Assembly (NCBI GenBank): GCA_963930645.1
Contig: OZ005659.1
Location: 165,143,034 to 165,207,033, forward strand
Origin: Salticus scenicus
Lineage: Eukaryota; Arthropoda; Arachnida; Araneae; Salticidae
Direction of reading: 5' to 3'
DNA: 64,000 bases
The notes under the pieces were generated by a model, which saw nothing but the letters and a program-made list of their open reading frames with translations, was not told the DNA's origin and did no database searches. This document shows, in pieces, positions 1-11,089 of the stretch. The translations under genes and the position numbers were made by a program. How positions within the stretch are numbered: position 1 is the stretch's first letter; each line of letters begins with the position of its first letter.

Positions 1-234
1 GACCATCAGAATTGAGATTGATGCACTTGATTCCGACACACTCCAGCGCTTTATGACAGAGTTTCAGAACTGGCTTTATAACACTATAGTCAGGGACGGT
101 AGACATTTTGAGCACCTTGTATATTAAATGTCATTCATATTTTTATTCAATAACATAGGTTTCATGTTCTTGCATATTTTATTTTTTCCATAACGATCGC
201 TTACTTTCTATCATGTTTTTCGGACCACCCTGTA
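1..234 (+). mobile_element. 3' end of a mariner/IS630-like DNA transposon
   Basis: The right-hand end of a transposon whose body lies before the window. The transposase tail is followed by about 100 bp of AT-rich 3' flank and then a terminal inverted repeat ending CGGACCACCCTG at 221-232, next to a TA dinucleotide (233-234), the usual target of the Tc1/mariner superfamily. The GGACCACCCTG end is typical of mariner-like arthropod elements. The other end and most of the gene are not visible. Sequence from about 262 onward belongs to repeat family G, so this element appears to have inserted beside or into that repeat. Confidence 0.7.
2..127 (+). CDS. C-terminal 41 residues of a mariner/IS630-superfamily transposase (partial)
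   Basis: An open frame enters from the left edge and stops with TAA at 125-127. The visible 41 residues finish RDGRHFEHLVY, which matches the common GGHFEHLL-type C-terminus of mariner/IS630-like transposases in arthropods. The enzyme would cut and paste its own element at TA sites. The catalytic domain is outside the window, so activity cannot be judged. The short distance to a terminal repeat at 221-232 agrees with this being the last part of the gene. The family assignment rests on the C-terminal motif and the adjoining TIR only. Confidence 0.6.
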   Translation, partial: TIRIEIDALDSDTLQRFMTEFQNWLYNTIVRDGRHFEHLVY

Positions 235-261
235 GATATACCTAGTGAATCAACAGATACA

Positions 262-735
262 ATTTAGACGTTTAGTATGATTAATACTATTATTTATTAT
301 TATTACTACATACATAATAATCAATCGATCTGCAGACAGATAGGTAAATAAAATTATTCAAATAGAATATATAGATAGATAGATAATTAAATAGACAAAT
401 GACTTGCTTCTTAAGGGGACCTTTCACGGCACCGTTGAAGTAGTTTTCACATAAAAACTTATATTTCCATTAAATTTTTTAAAAATAAACTATATTAGGT
501 TTGTATTATAAAATATATATTTAGGTAATGTTTCATATGGTTTTGTATGTATTTTTTACAGATTTGAGATCTTTAAATTGTGTTTTCTAAGTTTGCACTT
601 TTTCAGGAATTCGTGATCTTCAAAGTGCTTAAACTTCTACAGATATTCAAGAAAAGATTTAATAATTTTTTGGGTGCTAAATGAAACTTACTTAAAAGAG
701 TTAGGAATAGTTTTTTGAAATATAATAATTAGTTT
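262..735 (+). repeat. Dispersed repeat family G, copy 1 (left arm only)
   Basis: Closely similar to 26030-26740, including flank and body. The body starts at a TTAA (411-414) followed by GGGGACC and runs to about 733, where similarity stops at the junction with the LINE fragment. The other two copies (26394-27165 and 52506-54320) carry a second, inverted arm that is missing here. Non-coding. Confidence 0.7.
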
Positions 736-738
736 TTT

Positions 739-947
739 ATGTACCACGGAAGAATAAGTTTGGAATACCACAGCTTGTACTGAACTGGAAACCTGAAGAG
801 AAAAACAAGAGGGGAAGACCGCAGAAAAGGTGGAAAGACAAGCTTGTGAGGGACATGGCAGAGAATGGAATCGATGAGGAAGATGCTCAGGACAGAGAAA
901 CACGGAGACAAAAACTAAAGGATGTTTTTAAAATAGCGATGGCATAG
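739..947 (+). pseudogene. LINE reverse-transcriptase C-terminus (5'-truncated)
   Basis: Frame 739-947 reads through a basic segment containing RGRPQKRWKD and then EDAQDRETRRQ before a TAG stop. The GRPxxRW ... AQDRxxWR pattern is the usual tail of arthropod non-LTR retrotransposon (LINE) ORF2 proteins, just after the reverse-transcriptase domain. About 69 codons survive and everything upstream is lost, as expected for a 5'-truncated insertion. No poly(A) tail or target duplication is obvious. Clade cannot be assigned from so short a piece. Confidence 0.6.
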
Positions 948-974
948 TAATCCTCACAAAAAAGTAAAATAAAT

Positions 975-1240
975 ACGGGGTGTTTATAATTAAACTTCTC
1001 CTCTAAACTGCATCCTACAGCGTAAACGGGTGAACAGAATGCAACGAAATTTGGCATATAGAGCATGCACAAGATGCGCTCGCGGAATTTCGAAAAAAAA
1101 AAATAGTTCCAAAATGTCCACCAGGGGGCGATTTTTTCCGGAAAAACCTTAAATTTAACACAATAAACGACCAAAACGGAACACAGAAACAATATTAACA
1201 TTTATTGAGTAGTTTCTGATCACCTTGTCATCGAACCACA
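975..1240 (+). repeat. Half copy of the foldback element found complete at 31967-32583
   Basis: Begins GGGTGTTTATAATTAAAC and follows the left arm of 31967-32583 nearly base by base for about 260 bp, including the shared CAACGAAATTTGG and AATGTCCACCAG blocks. There is no inverted second arm downstream, so this is a truncated copy. Confidence 0.75.
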
Positions 1241-1990
1241 TTAAGTAAAAGGTAAGGAAAAAATAACAGTACGCTATTTTTTAAGGGAAAAAAAAACAGC
1301 TCAGTTTGCAGGAACAAGAACAGATTAGGACAAAATTGCACAAACGGAGCCGTTGTTAATCGTGTAAAGGACGATGTAAATAAAGGTGCTCCATGTGACC
1401 ACCCTCATTCACCTGTATTCACCTCATTCAGCACCCTCATTAACCTCATTGTTTAATACGTTCTCTTAAATGCTATATACCGTGATCGTATTTATTGCAT
1501 ATATTACAAAATATGTTATATATTTAGTGGCAAATAACTTCTTTGTTTTTATAGTACGAAAATACTTCTAAATATTTACCATTAATAAAATGCATACCAG
1601 CAGTTGAATTTTTAAAAATCTCTCTTCTACTCTGTTTCTCTAAAACAATATAATACTCCGTTTTCAAAGAAGTAGTATCAAAGAAAGAAATGATTTCCTT
1701 GAAACTTTTTTATTTTCGAAAATAACCGTCTGTTAAAAATATTTTTTTACACACAGTAAAAAATATTTACATAATTTATACCATCTTGAAAAAAGATTTC
1801 TGTTGCAGATACCATCTGTATGAAAGATAAAATCTCGTATTGCTTCCTTAAATCCGTTGAGCCGATTTTGATTTTTTGATATCCGTGGCTTTCTTGAAAA
1901 TAAACTGTTGCAAAGCCTTGTATTTTTCATAGGCTTTTTAGACGACATAAAGTCTCCTTCTAGATTGCAAAATTCCGTTTATTTTAGAAA
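1241..1990. other. AT-rich, no gene found
   Basis: Holds a CCTCATT-rich degenerate patch near 1400-1455. A 71-codon minus-strand frame at 1733-1948 lacks any recognisable motif. I see no supported feature. Confidence 0.5.
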
Positions 1991-2100
1991 TTACTATATA
2001 TATATATAAATGTGTGTGTGTGCGTGTGTGTGTAATAAGAAAATATTTGAAATATTTCACAAGAAAAAATAATATATATATATATATTTATTTATTTATT
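1991..2100. repeat. Microsatellite patch: (TA)n, (TG)n and (TA)n
   Basis: TATATATATA at 1996-2008, an impure TG run to 2034, and a second (AT)n stretch at 2071-2088. Confidence 0.8.
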
Positions 2101-2773
2101 AGTATTAAAAGCGCAAGTTTCCGGAAAATAACGATCGAAACTGACGTCATTGCTATAAAATATATTGAAATAAGGTTGTATGTCGCACTAGTGAGTGCTA
2201 CGCTTCCGGGAAGTGCAATAAATTAGGGAAAGAAGGATGATTTATCACAAAAACGTGACGTCATAGTGTCTCATACAATGTATTGAGAAAAAATAAATTT
2301 TACCTGAGATTTGAAGTAAATAAATATGTCTAAAAGATAATATGAATTAATATATATAATGTTAAGTAAATGCTGTCACTTAGTGAAATGGAATTTTTTT
2401 TTTTTTTTTTTTCTCGGCCCCCACTGAAAACTGGTAAATTATGGTCAAGTATTAAATTACAGCAAAAAAACTATAAAAAAAGAGTTAAAACGGTTATTTT
2501 ATATAAAAAATAAAGATAAAAATAAAAAAAAATTGGAAATATCGACCACTAGGCAGGCGAAGATCGACTGTTAAACCTATAACACCTTCACTTTATGTTT
2601 ATTTCTTAAATGTTGATTTCAAACATGTAGAAATGTTAGTAAAACGAGTTGCGTATATTTATGAAATCAGTTAAAATTTTCAAGATTATATCAATAGTAA
2701 TGTCAAGAATTTTAATTCAAGAATAATATTTCACAATTTGAATTTTCATTTACAAAATTTGAATTTTTATCCA

Positions 2774-3002
2774 CACTGTAAAAATAAAATAAAAAAAACT
2801 GGAAGCTTTTACAGCAAAATGTGCTGGCACCCATATTGTCAGCATATTCTGCTGTTAAATAAGGCAATTTACAGCGGAAACATCTGTAAAGAAAGACTCT
2901 TTTACAGCTGTTTATGCTGTAAATTACTCCTTTTATGCTTTCCCCCCACCATGTACCCATATTGCATATCATGCTGTAAATCTACCGTTTTCTTTTACAG
3001 TG
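2774..3002. mobile_element. Small inverted-repeat element (MITE-like) with CACTGTAAAA ends
   Basis: CACTGTAAAA at 2774-2783 is mirrored by TTTTACAGTG at 2993-3002. Several internal TTTACAGC and GCTGTAAA motifs in both orientations could give nested hairpins. No transposase. No clear target duplication, so the exact ends are provisional. Confidence 0.4.
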
Positions 3003-3111
3003 CACCCCCATTAAAATAAATAAATAAATAAAACTTGCTCATGAGTAATCTGCACTTTATACTCGTAAGTTAGGTACTCTTCTGCTTAAAACTTTAGCAA
3101 AATTTACAAAT

Positions 3112-3113
<2 letters not shown>

Positions 3114-3149
<36 letters not shown>
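3114..3149. repeat. Poly(T) tract
   Basis: An almost uninterrupted T run. Similar T-rich runs occur at 2395-2412 and 3574-3613. Confidence 0.9.
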
Positions 3150-3152
<3 letters not shown>

Positions 3153-3837
3153 TAAGGTAATCTAGGAGTCTGTTTTTATATATATATACCTAGGTAAAAA
3201 AATAAAATAATGAAATAAAATAAATTAAAGGAGATTCTTTGAATTTCCATAATTTTATTTTGTAGATGAATGAAGTAAATGAGAATGGCTGGGTAAGAGG
3301 TAATTAATAAGTTGACAAAGTGGTAAATGCTACTCAATGAAATAAGGCTGTGTTGTCGTATATGTTTTTGTTTTTTTTTCTTTTTTTGTGAGCAACAAAA
3401 AATTTATTGAAATGCTATAACTTTATATTACAAACAATTTACTACAATTCTGTAAATTTACAACAAGAATGACCTGCCACCAAAAATGGTATCTTATGCC
3501 AAATATTTACATGATTTATTTATATAATATATATATCTATATTCATTTGATTATTGAACTTACATTATGTGTGGAGTTTTTTTTTTCTTTTCTTTTTTTT
3601 TTTTTTCTTTTTTTGTGCTTGCTTGTCTTAGATACTTAACATTGATTGATTCAATGTATTTAAAAGCTATGACGTAAATATTTAGTTGCTTTACACGTTA
3701 AATAATTTTCACAGTGCTGACAATGACTACTGAAAACGTCATACATGAACAGTTGTCAGCAGAAACACTATAACCGTAAAAATAATGCTTCAAATAACTA
3801 CTTTGAACAGAAAAAGATGTGTCAGTAAAACCACTGC

Positions 3838-4120
3838 TCGGAATGAAAATTGCCCCCAACACCATTTTTGCATATTCTTATGTAAAATGACCGCCTGGAT
3901 CCGAATATGATGGCCAATTTAACCTATCACCCCCGTTTTTTAGGGATGTTTAATTTTATGGCTCTAAATTTGATTTATAGTGTAGAAAAGAAATATATGT
4001 TTTAACTGATATTTTCGGAGAGCCTAAAGAGGTGAACAATTCTATAACATGAACATTTGCTGCAAGGGGAAGATTTCGGGGGGGGGGGATTTTACACTGA
4101 AATTACAAGCTACATTTATT
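3838..4120 (+). repeat. Dispersed repeat family A, copy 1
   Basis: Matches 59895-60170 over its length (shared GAAAATTGCCCC, AACACCATTTTT, AACATGAACA and a G-run followed by GATTT), and partly 10855-11000 and, inverted, 60330-60470. The four copies share GATCCGAATATGA-type cores. Non-coding and of unknown class. The G run at 4079-4088 is part of the repeat. Confidence 0.65.
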
Positions 4121-4165
4121 ATATTTTATTAATCAATTATCATTATCATTATCACCTATTATACA

Positions 4166-4225
4166 CTAAGCGACAAAAAAAAAAAAAAGCCGCACTCGGA
4201 TATTTTCTTTTCCCTTTTTGCAACT
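4166..4225 (+). repeat. Solitary Tc1-type terminal repeat (CACTAAGCGACAAAA)
   Basis: CACTAAGCGAC, a poly(A) run and GCCGCA match the left terminus of the decayed Tc1 element at 40194-41917, with about 50 bp of subterminal similarity. No partner end lies nearby, so it is a truncated relic. Confidence 0.6.
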
Positions 4226-6570
4226 GCCAATTTTAGGTGGGGGGTAAGATGTGTTGTTAGGGCGGTTTCTGTTTCTTTTACAAAATGTCGCCAAATTCAC
4301 TTCGTGAATGATTATAGCAGTTTATCGCTAAACAAACTTCCATATCATAGTTCAAATAGCTAAAATTATGAAATATAATAAAACAAGTTATTCTAAAGTA
4401 ACGTAAGACGATTAAAAAAAAGTTTGTCGTTTGTTTATCAGAGAAATGCGCTGGGTACATGTGGCAACCCTAAGGCAACAAAATGCCTGATGCGTCAGCT
4501 CGTATATAGGAGCCTTACTCCAACCTAATCAAAGCCATATTATAGCTTGACTGCAATATATACTATTTCTTACTTATTTCTATATAAAATAACGATACAA
4601 TCTAACGCAAGAGGGACGAAAATGCCTGACATCAAGTTTAAACTTTACTATAAAATACAAAAAATGTGACACGTTAATATAAAAGCGCTTTTTACGACGA
4701 AAATGTTTAATTAAGCAAATAAAAAACTTGGTTCTAAATTTTTCTCACATTTGGCGCATTATCTTATAAATAGCAAGAAAAAAGCATCGAAAAGCAAGCC
4801 AAGTAATTAAAGAACTTTTATTTTGTAAATTGTATTACAGTGTTTTAATGTGTACTCCTTTTATGGCACTAATCATTTCCAAACAAAAATCTAATTCTAT
4901 CAACGTGTTACTTGTCTAGTGTTGATTTTGGAAGATACTGTGTTAACATATATGCGTCTTTAGAGCTTTGAGCATTTAAATGTCAGTGACAGGGGATGAC
5001 ACTTTGTCAGAGCTCTTAGTCCTACATTGGTATACTGGTCTCGCACTGTGGGTCCCAAACCGTGTGCCTATACGGATTTCAGTTTCCACAAGAGAAAAAA
5101 ACATTTTTTAAGATCCTGCTAAACTATGCACGGGGCAGGCCCAAACACAGCTAGAGTGGAAAACCGTAGTTTTATTTAAAAAGGAAAAGATGCAAAAGAT
5201 AAATAAATAATAAATATATATACATCATTGATTTAGGAAAGTCAGAGTTTGAAAGAAGAAGAATAACTTGAAATTAGACAAATTACGTTTAATTAACAGA
5301 GAAAAGTGAGTCAATTTATCTTAGTCCTACAAAAATAAATCAAGGGTGTTTAAACCTAGGGATCAAGTTGGTCATTGCAAAACATGCTATTTGTATAAAA
5401 CATAAGGATAAATAGTTCCATCTAAAGGGAAACATTAGAACATTTAATATTTGCTTACATAAAATTTTCTCTGTGTAATTCGCATAGTAGTGCAAGTCGC
5501 AGTTTCGTACGTGACTTACCTGCTTTCATATGAAAATTTAAAACGTGTGAGGGATATTTGGAACCCACTGTAAATAAAGCTAAATCTGGAAGTATTTTGC
5601 AATGTTTACAAAGCAAAATGTCTTTGCACGGTCTTTGAAATTCCATATCCTAAATTAAATTTTAATAAAGAGTTTTATCATAAAATGAGTTCTTTAATTT
5701 AAAAATATTTTTATGTTTACAGAATAATTGTGGAATATTCCTAGAAGAAAGAAGGCAGATCCACGCGAAACCGTTACGAACGTCGACAAACAATAATGCC
5801 CTTCAATATTTCATATCGATTCCATGAATAGTTAAATCTATTGAATAAATCTAGAACGCAGATAAAGATTAAAAAAATTAAAAGCGATTTAGTTAAAAAT
5901 ATTATTTTGCAACTATGCACAAAATTTAAATATATCTTAAATAACTATCAAGTTAAACGTTTCTAATTCATGCTACTCTAATTATAGAAATAATGATGAA
6001 ATTTCCAAAACTTTATTCTAAAAAATTTCTAAAGTTTTGAAACCAATTTTGCAATATATAAATTCCAATATACTGCTTTCCAAAAAACGATTTTATTAAA
6101 CTAAACTGTTTCATTTCAGAAAATTTTCAGAAAAGCTCTTCCTTAAGATGAACTCTGAAAGTATTTATGGTTATATATTCCCGCCTGTATGATTTTAAAC
6201 GCCAAGTGTTTACTCGAAATATATTGGAATTGCAGAGGGATGAAATATATTATCTTCGAAAATTTTATAAAGAGAATAGGTACAAATATATAGCTATATT
6301 TCCATCAATGAAATAAAATTCGTAAGCGGAAGTTTTATTGTTTTACGTTGAAAGATAATTTTATGTTCAATGATAAATAAAGAATATTGCTACCTCCTGT
6401 GATAAACATTGTTGAATAGTTTTCTTTGAGATATTTGAAAACTTATTAGAAGTAAAATTTAAATAGCAATTATAATAAATATTTTTTTTCTTTATATTAA
6501 AAATCAAATAATTAATTAGTATATATTTCTTTTAATTTTAGTGGTAATGTTCTTATATTGAAACTGTTTC
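4226..6570. other. AT-rich, essentially unannotatable
   Basis: No transposon ends or dispersed copies recognised. The only item of note is a 63-codon minus-strand frame at 5455-5646, described in the findings. It holds a consensus splice donor. Confidence 0.5.
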
Positions 6571-6573
6571 ATA

Positions 6574-6687
6574 TATATCGGCTGTCCCATATTTTTTGAA
6601 GACATTAAAAAAAAAATCTTTAAAATTGAGGGAATGGCTAGAATTCAACTCGGTCTGCGAAAAAATTATTCTTATGAAGGGAGATTT

Positions 6688-6749
<62 letters not shown>

Positions 6750-7312
6750 TTTTTTTTTTGTGAAGAAAAAAATAATAGTCAAAATTTTCTGCGATAGAGG
6801 ACGCTGCACGTGGGAACATCACACATATCCATAAAAAACTTCATTTATTTGCATGAAAATGTTCACAGGCATATAAATCATATTATATGCATCCGCCATC
6901 CGCACAAATTACAGTATGCATACGAGTTAAAGCAACACATCACTGAAACTGCACCGTTAAGTGCAGTTTCAGTTGGCGCTTCTTAGTTCAGGGAAAACAA
7001 CCAAGTCAGCATCGTAATTAAAACTTCATGTATGCACAAGTAGCAAGGTAAAATAAGAAATAAGTTGTGTTAATCATAAAACAGTGCAATTTATAGGACT
7101 CTGATTTGTATATTTCTTGTAATGCGTCATTGCAGCGCTTTCTACCGACTAAATCTTTAACTACATTTTTCTTTAACAAGAAAGTTATACATATATATCA
7201 ATCCCCTTTCATGAGAATATCTTTTTCGCAAACCATGTTCAATTCTATCAATTCCTTCATTTTTTTAGAATTTTTCAAATGTTTGCAAACTTATGGGACA
7301 CCCGGTGTATAT
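6574..7312. mobile_element. Non-autonomous element with about 120-bp terminal inverted repeats
   Basis: 6574-6700 is the imperfect reverse complement of about 7195-7312. The ends read CGGCTGTCCCATA on the left and TATGGGACACCCGG on the right, a GGGTGTCCCA end like those of mariner-superfamily elements. The left arm contains a (TA)n tract at 6695-6743. The middle holds no transposase frame but does contain a perfect hairpin at 6942-6973. Confidence 0.65.
6942..6973. repeat. Perfect 13-bp stem hairpin
   Basis: ACTGAAACTGCAC, a six-base spacer CGTTAA, then the exact reverse complement. It sits near the middle of the 6574-7312 inverted-repeat element. Confidence 0.8.
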
Positions 7313-7319
7313 ATATATT

Positions 7320-8170
7320 GATTGCCTTTCATACAAAACCATTGAATTGATTTCATTTACATACTTTTTCATTAAATACATTTAAAAAGGCCAACTTTTA
7401 ACATAAAATACCTGTGATTCTTTGACTGACACATCTAGAATCTCCGAATTCAAACACTGAGACTAAAAACATGGCATTTGGACGGTAAGTTTCTTTCATG
7501 ACGCAGGGATTCAGTAAGAACGGATTAAATGTATTTTAACTTTTAAGAGTAAAAAAAGTTTTTCGAAGCTTTTCTGTTTTATCGTCGTTTTTCTGAAGGG
7601 GTATCCAGTAGAAGATTGAAACTTAGAAAAATCTCTCCATACAGCGCTTAATTAAAGTAAACCTCCCGAAATTTTATTCCTAAATGGGTGAAAGAAGAAC
7701 TTCTGGGTTTATTCTATATAGTCTTTACAAATAGATTTGAACCAAGCGTGGTCTTCACGAGTTCTCAGAATAAACCATTTTTTGCCAAAAGGTCAAATTA
7801 ATTAGTTTTCCTTTTACAAATGTTTTTCGCACGTGCGAAGAATAAGTAGAACTGCTAATAATTTATAAATCCGTATTGGCAAACTCTGAAAATGCAATAT
7901 CACATTAAAAATAATATATAACGAAATTTTATTATTTATCAAACGAATATTTAAAATTCAACTTTTTTCGGATTACCTAAAGCAGTTCAGTACGACAATA
8001 AAAGTAATAGGAAACTATTATAATATTTAAGAAGCAAAATGAGACTATAGAATATTTAAACTTAGTTTGTCTAATTTAAAATTCCAAATTTATCATTAAG
8101 AATATGATACATTTCCGTTTTTTCATTATATATTTTATAGAAATTTGTGAATATTTTTTACTAAGTCCTG
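7320..8170. other. AT-rich, nothing recognised
   Basis: No repeat copies, transposon ends or credible coding frames seen. Confidence 0.5.
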
Positions 8171-8177
8171 ATAAATT

Positions 8178-8425
8178 GTACAATCAATGAAATTCAGTAA
8201 AATCTCGAGAATTGACGTTAAAGTATACGGCCAATCCCTTTTTTGAGAAAAAAGTACGCTACACAATAAGAAATGTCAGTTGAATTCGGAGAGTTGTCCG
8301 TTAACTTAAACGGCCAACTCCCTTCTTTGAGAAAAAAGTACATTACAGAATAAGAAATTTCAATAAAATTCGTATAGTTTACTATTAAATTATACGACTA
8401 GCTCAATTCTTCGTGAAAAATTTTA
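8178..8425 (+). repeat. Tandem repeat, 84-bp period, about three units
   Basis: GAGAAAAAAGTAC blocks start at 8245 and 8329, with a degenerate third at 8413, so the period is 84 bp. The first two units are most alike and the third is diverged. Confidence 0.7.
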
Positions 8426-8429
8426 GTTC

Positions 8430-9120
8430 CCATATTTGTAATGAATTGTTAAAAAATTCTAAGTATTCACCGTTTATAATATCCATTTCTTTCCTTCGGA
8501 AAAAAATCCTTACAGTTTTACGGATATGACACTATTTTTATGCTGAGTGACTGGAAATCTTTTTAATGGTCCCTAACCGACAAAAAGGTTTAAATTTTTA
8601 CAGAGATAATATGGAAAACTGTTGTTATACGGCTGAATATCACATAAGTGCGCATTTTGGATTTATTTAAACTTTTTTTTAAAACTTTGTATTTTAATTT
8701 GAATTTTTTAAAGTAAGTCCGTAAGTACATCTTAAATAAATTCTGAGTTTGACAGAGATCGATCATAATTTTTTAAAATTTTATTGAAATTTTTCAATAA
8801 AAATTTATAATTTTAATTATCTTATAAAATCAAAATTACCATTTAAAAAATTTTTTTTTGTGGTTCAGATTCATTAAAAAATACAAGACTTAGGCTTTTC
8901 TAAAAAGTTCTTCCCATTTTAAAAAATAAAATAAAATAAAAAAACCCAAAATTTTCAAATTTTAAAAAATAAATAAATAAATAAATAAATTTAAATTTCA
9001 TTTTTTATAAACATAAATTATATCAATGGGAAATATCATAGACTGCATACCTCTTGACTATAAACTGGAAATAATTAGTTTACTTGCATTAAATTTTTAA
9101 TTATAGCATTTAAAGATATC
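8430..9120. other. AT-rich, nothing recognised
   Basis: Short A-rich runs and a (AAAT)n patch near 8970-8995. No supported feature. Confidence 0.5.
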
Positions 9121-9126
9121 AAAAAA

Positions 9127-9262
9127 TGATGTCACTGAAATGACTGGTTTGTCACTGAAATGACAATGTTTGTCACTGAAACGACTGTTTGTCACTGAAA
9201 TGACAATATTTGTCAAAATGACTATTTTTTACTGAAATAACATTGTTTGTCAATGAAATAGG
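9127..9262 (+). repeat. Short tandem array of TGTCACTGAAATGAC-type units
   Basis: Six or seven units of roughly 18-22 bp (TTTGTCACTGAAATGAC and variants), degrading to the right. Related GTCACGAAAATGAC motifs recur at 9827-9869, near 10018, 10207 and 10406, so the motif is spread over about 1.3 kb. Confidence 0.75.
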
Positions 9263-9826
9263 ACCATATAATATTAAAAATGGAACATATTAGAACAATG
9301 GAGAAAAGATTGTGAAGGGAAAAGAAAGAGCAATAATGAGAATATCAGGCAATTTTATTGTATTAAAATCCTTGTAGTTACAAGTTTATGATTAACTGAA
9401 TTAAATTAAGAAAAAGCATTTTGAACATTATTAAAATCTTCATCCTGAAGTTTAAAATATCTATTTGAAGCAGGTTCAGGAGAATTCCTAATTTTGCACA
9501 GAATATGTGGCACTTAAATTTCATGGACATCCTCTTTCTCAGGCCCTGCAAACTTATTGTTTCTGCATCTTGCCATAAATGACACAAGTAAAATATTTTG
9601 AGTAACATTCTCAATGACACCTTAAAGGGGGCAAAAAAAAAAAGTTTGCTTTTTTAATTGTATCTTAATATTAATGTCGTATGTAATTTTTTTTATATTT
9701 ACCTGGATACCGGAAAGTACTTTAAATATTTAAATATAAAGCTTATCCTACACCAACAAATCTTTTAACTCAAAATAAAAACTTATTTAAATCCAGGGCT
9801 TACAAAATAGTAAATCTGCAACAAAT

Positions 9827-9869
9827 GTCATTTTCGTGACGTCACAAAAATGACCGTCACGAAAATGAC
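9827..9869. repeat. 14-bp perfect inverted repeat with CRE-like centre
   Basis: GTCATTTTCGTGAC at 9827-9840 and its exact complement GTCACGAAAATGAC at 9856-9869. TGACGTCA at 9837-9844 is a perfect cAMP-response-element octamer. Whether it binds anything is unknown. Confidence 0.6.
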
Positions 9870-10854
9870 AAATCGTCACTAATTCGTTCTGTACTGAAAA
9901 ACATGCTTTCACTAAGCTGATATCGTCACATTTTCTTCTTCTGGTCGTCATTCTATATTAAAATAAAACTTTGTTCTAAATTTTATAATAACATTTTTTT
10001 ATTTTTTATGCATCTCGAAAATGACAAGCAATAAAAATACGCACAGCATGTAAACAATAAAAATAATGTTAACTCTTACCTGTTTTTAATTTTCTTGAGA
10101 TTTAATTTCCCCGCACATCGTCAATGTTGATTTCTGATCTTAAACTTTAAAAAAAGTGAATGGTGGCACCATCCCTTGATGATATATGAAGTTATTTTCA
10201 CGTTATACGAAAATGACGTCAAGACTTGCATACAAGCATTTTAATTACTCATGCTTGAAAATTAACGCAATTAAAAATAAAAAAAAATTTCCTTTGAAAA
10301 CAAATAGTTTTTTTTTTACAAGAATTAACAATTATTATAATTATCATTTTATTTTTTTTTTAGTAAAAAACATACTTTGTATGTAAACATTTGGTCTTGG
10401 AGACAGTCACGAAAATGACGTTTTTAAGGTTTAAAATTTTCTAAAAAATACTGAAATTGATATAAACTCACATTTTATGATTGGATGCTTTTTTAAAAAG
10501 GTACTTCTAAAGAATAATAATAAAATTTTACAATTTATTTGCTTAAAATTAATAATAAAGACCTGAAACACTAAAATGCACATTTATGTGATATTCAGCC
10601 ATACCTGCTTAATAAATATTGTCAAAGACATAATTATAATAACCCTACATGTGGAAGTATTTACAGTATTTTTTTTTTTTTTCAATCTGGTTTGGAAGAA
10701 CCAAGGGACTTTCTTAACCCACTTTTACACCACGTCTTGCGAATGAAATGGAGAGAAACGTACCAATTTATATATTTATATTTTGCTTTATTTATTTCAA
10801 TATTAATCATACATGTGCAAAATAATAAAAATATTGTTTGAGCCCTGTTACCAT

Positions 10855-11000
10855 TCCTGCTGATTATTAATTAAAATGACCTCATGAATCCGAATATGAC
10901 CCCTATTTTCCTCAACCACACAGTGTTTTCTCGGGAATTTTTTTATCCCTATTCATTAATTTTATAGCCATGAATTTGATCTGCAGGGTAAAGAAGCATT
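10855..11000 (+). repeat. Dispersed repeat family A, partial copy
   Basis: Shares AAAATGACC, ATCCGAATATGA and the TTTATAGCC.TGAATTTGAT block with 3880-4000. Diverged and truncated. Confidence 0.5.
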
Positions 11001-11089
11001 ATTTAAAATAAACTATAATTAAAATAAACTATATAATTATTAATAATAATAGATTAATATAATAAAATATAATAAATGTAATTTATGAC

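Noticed and set aside
6553..6834. Frames made of IYIYIY repeats (also at 12146, 36943)
   Set aside because: Products of (TA)n microsatellites.
9127..9262. CRISPR-like spacing of short direct repeats
   Set aside because: Units are contiguous and degenerate, with no spacers of constant length and no cas genes, in eukaryotic DNA.
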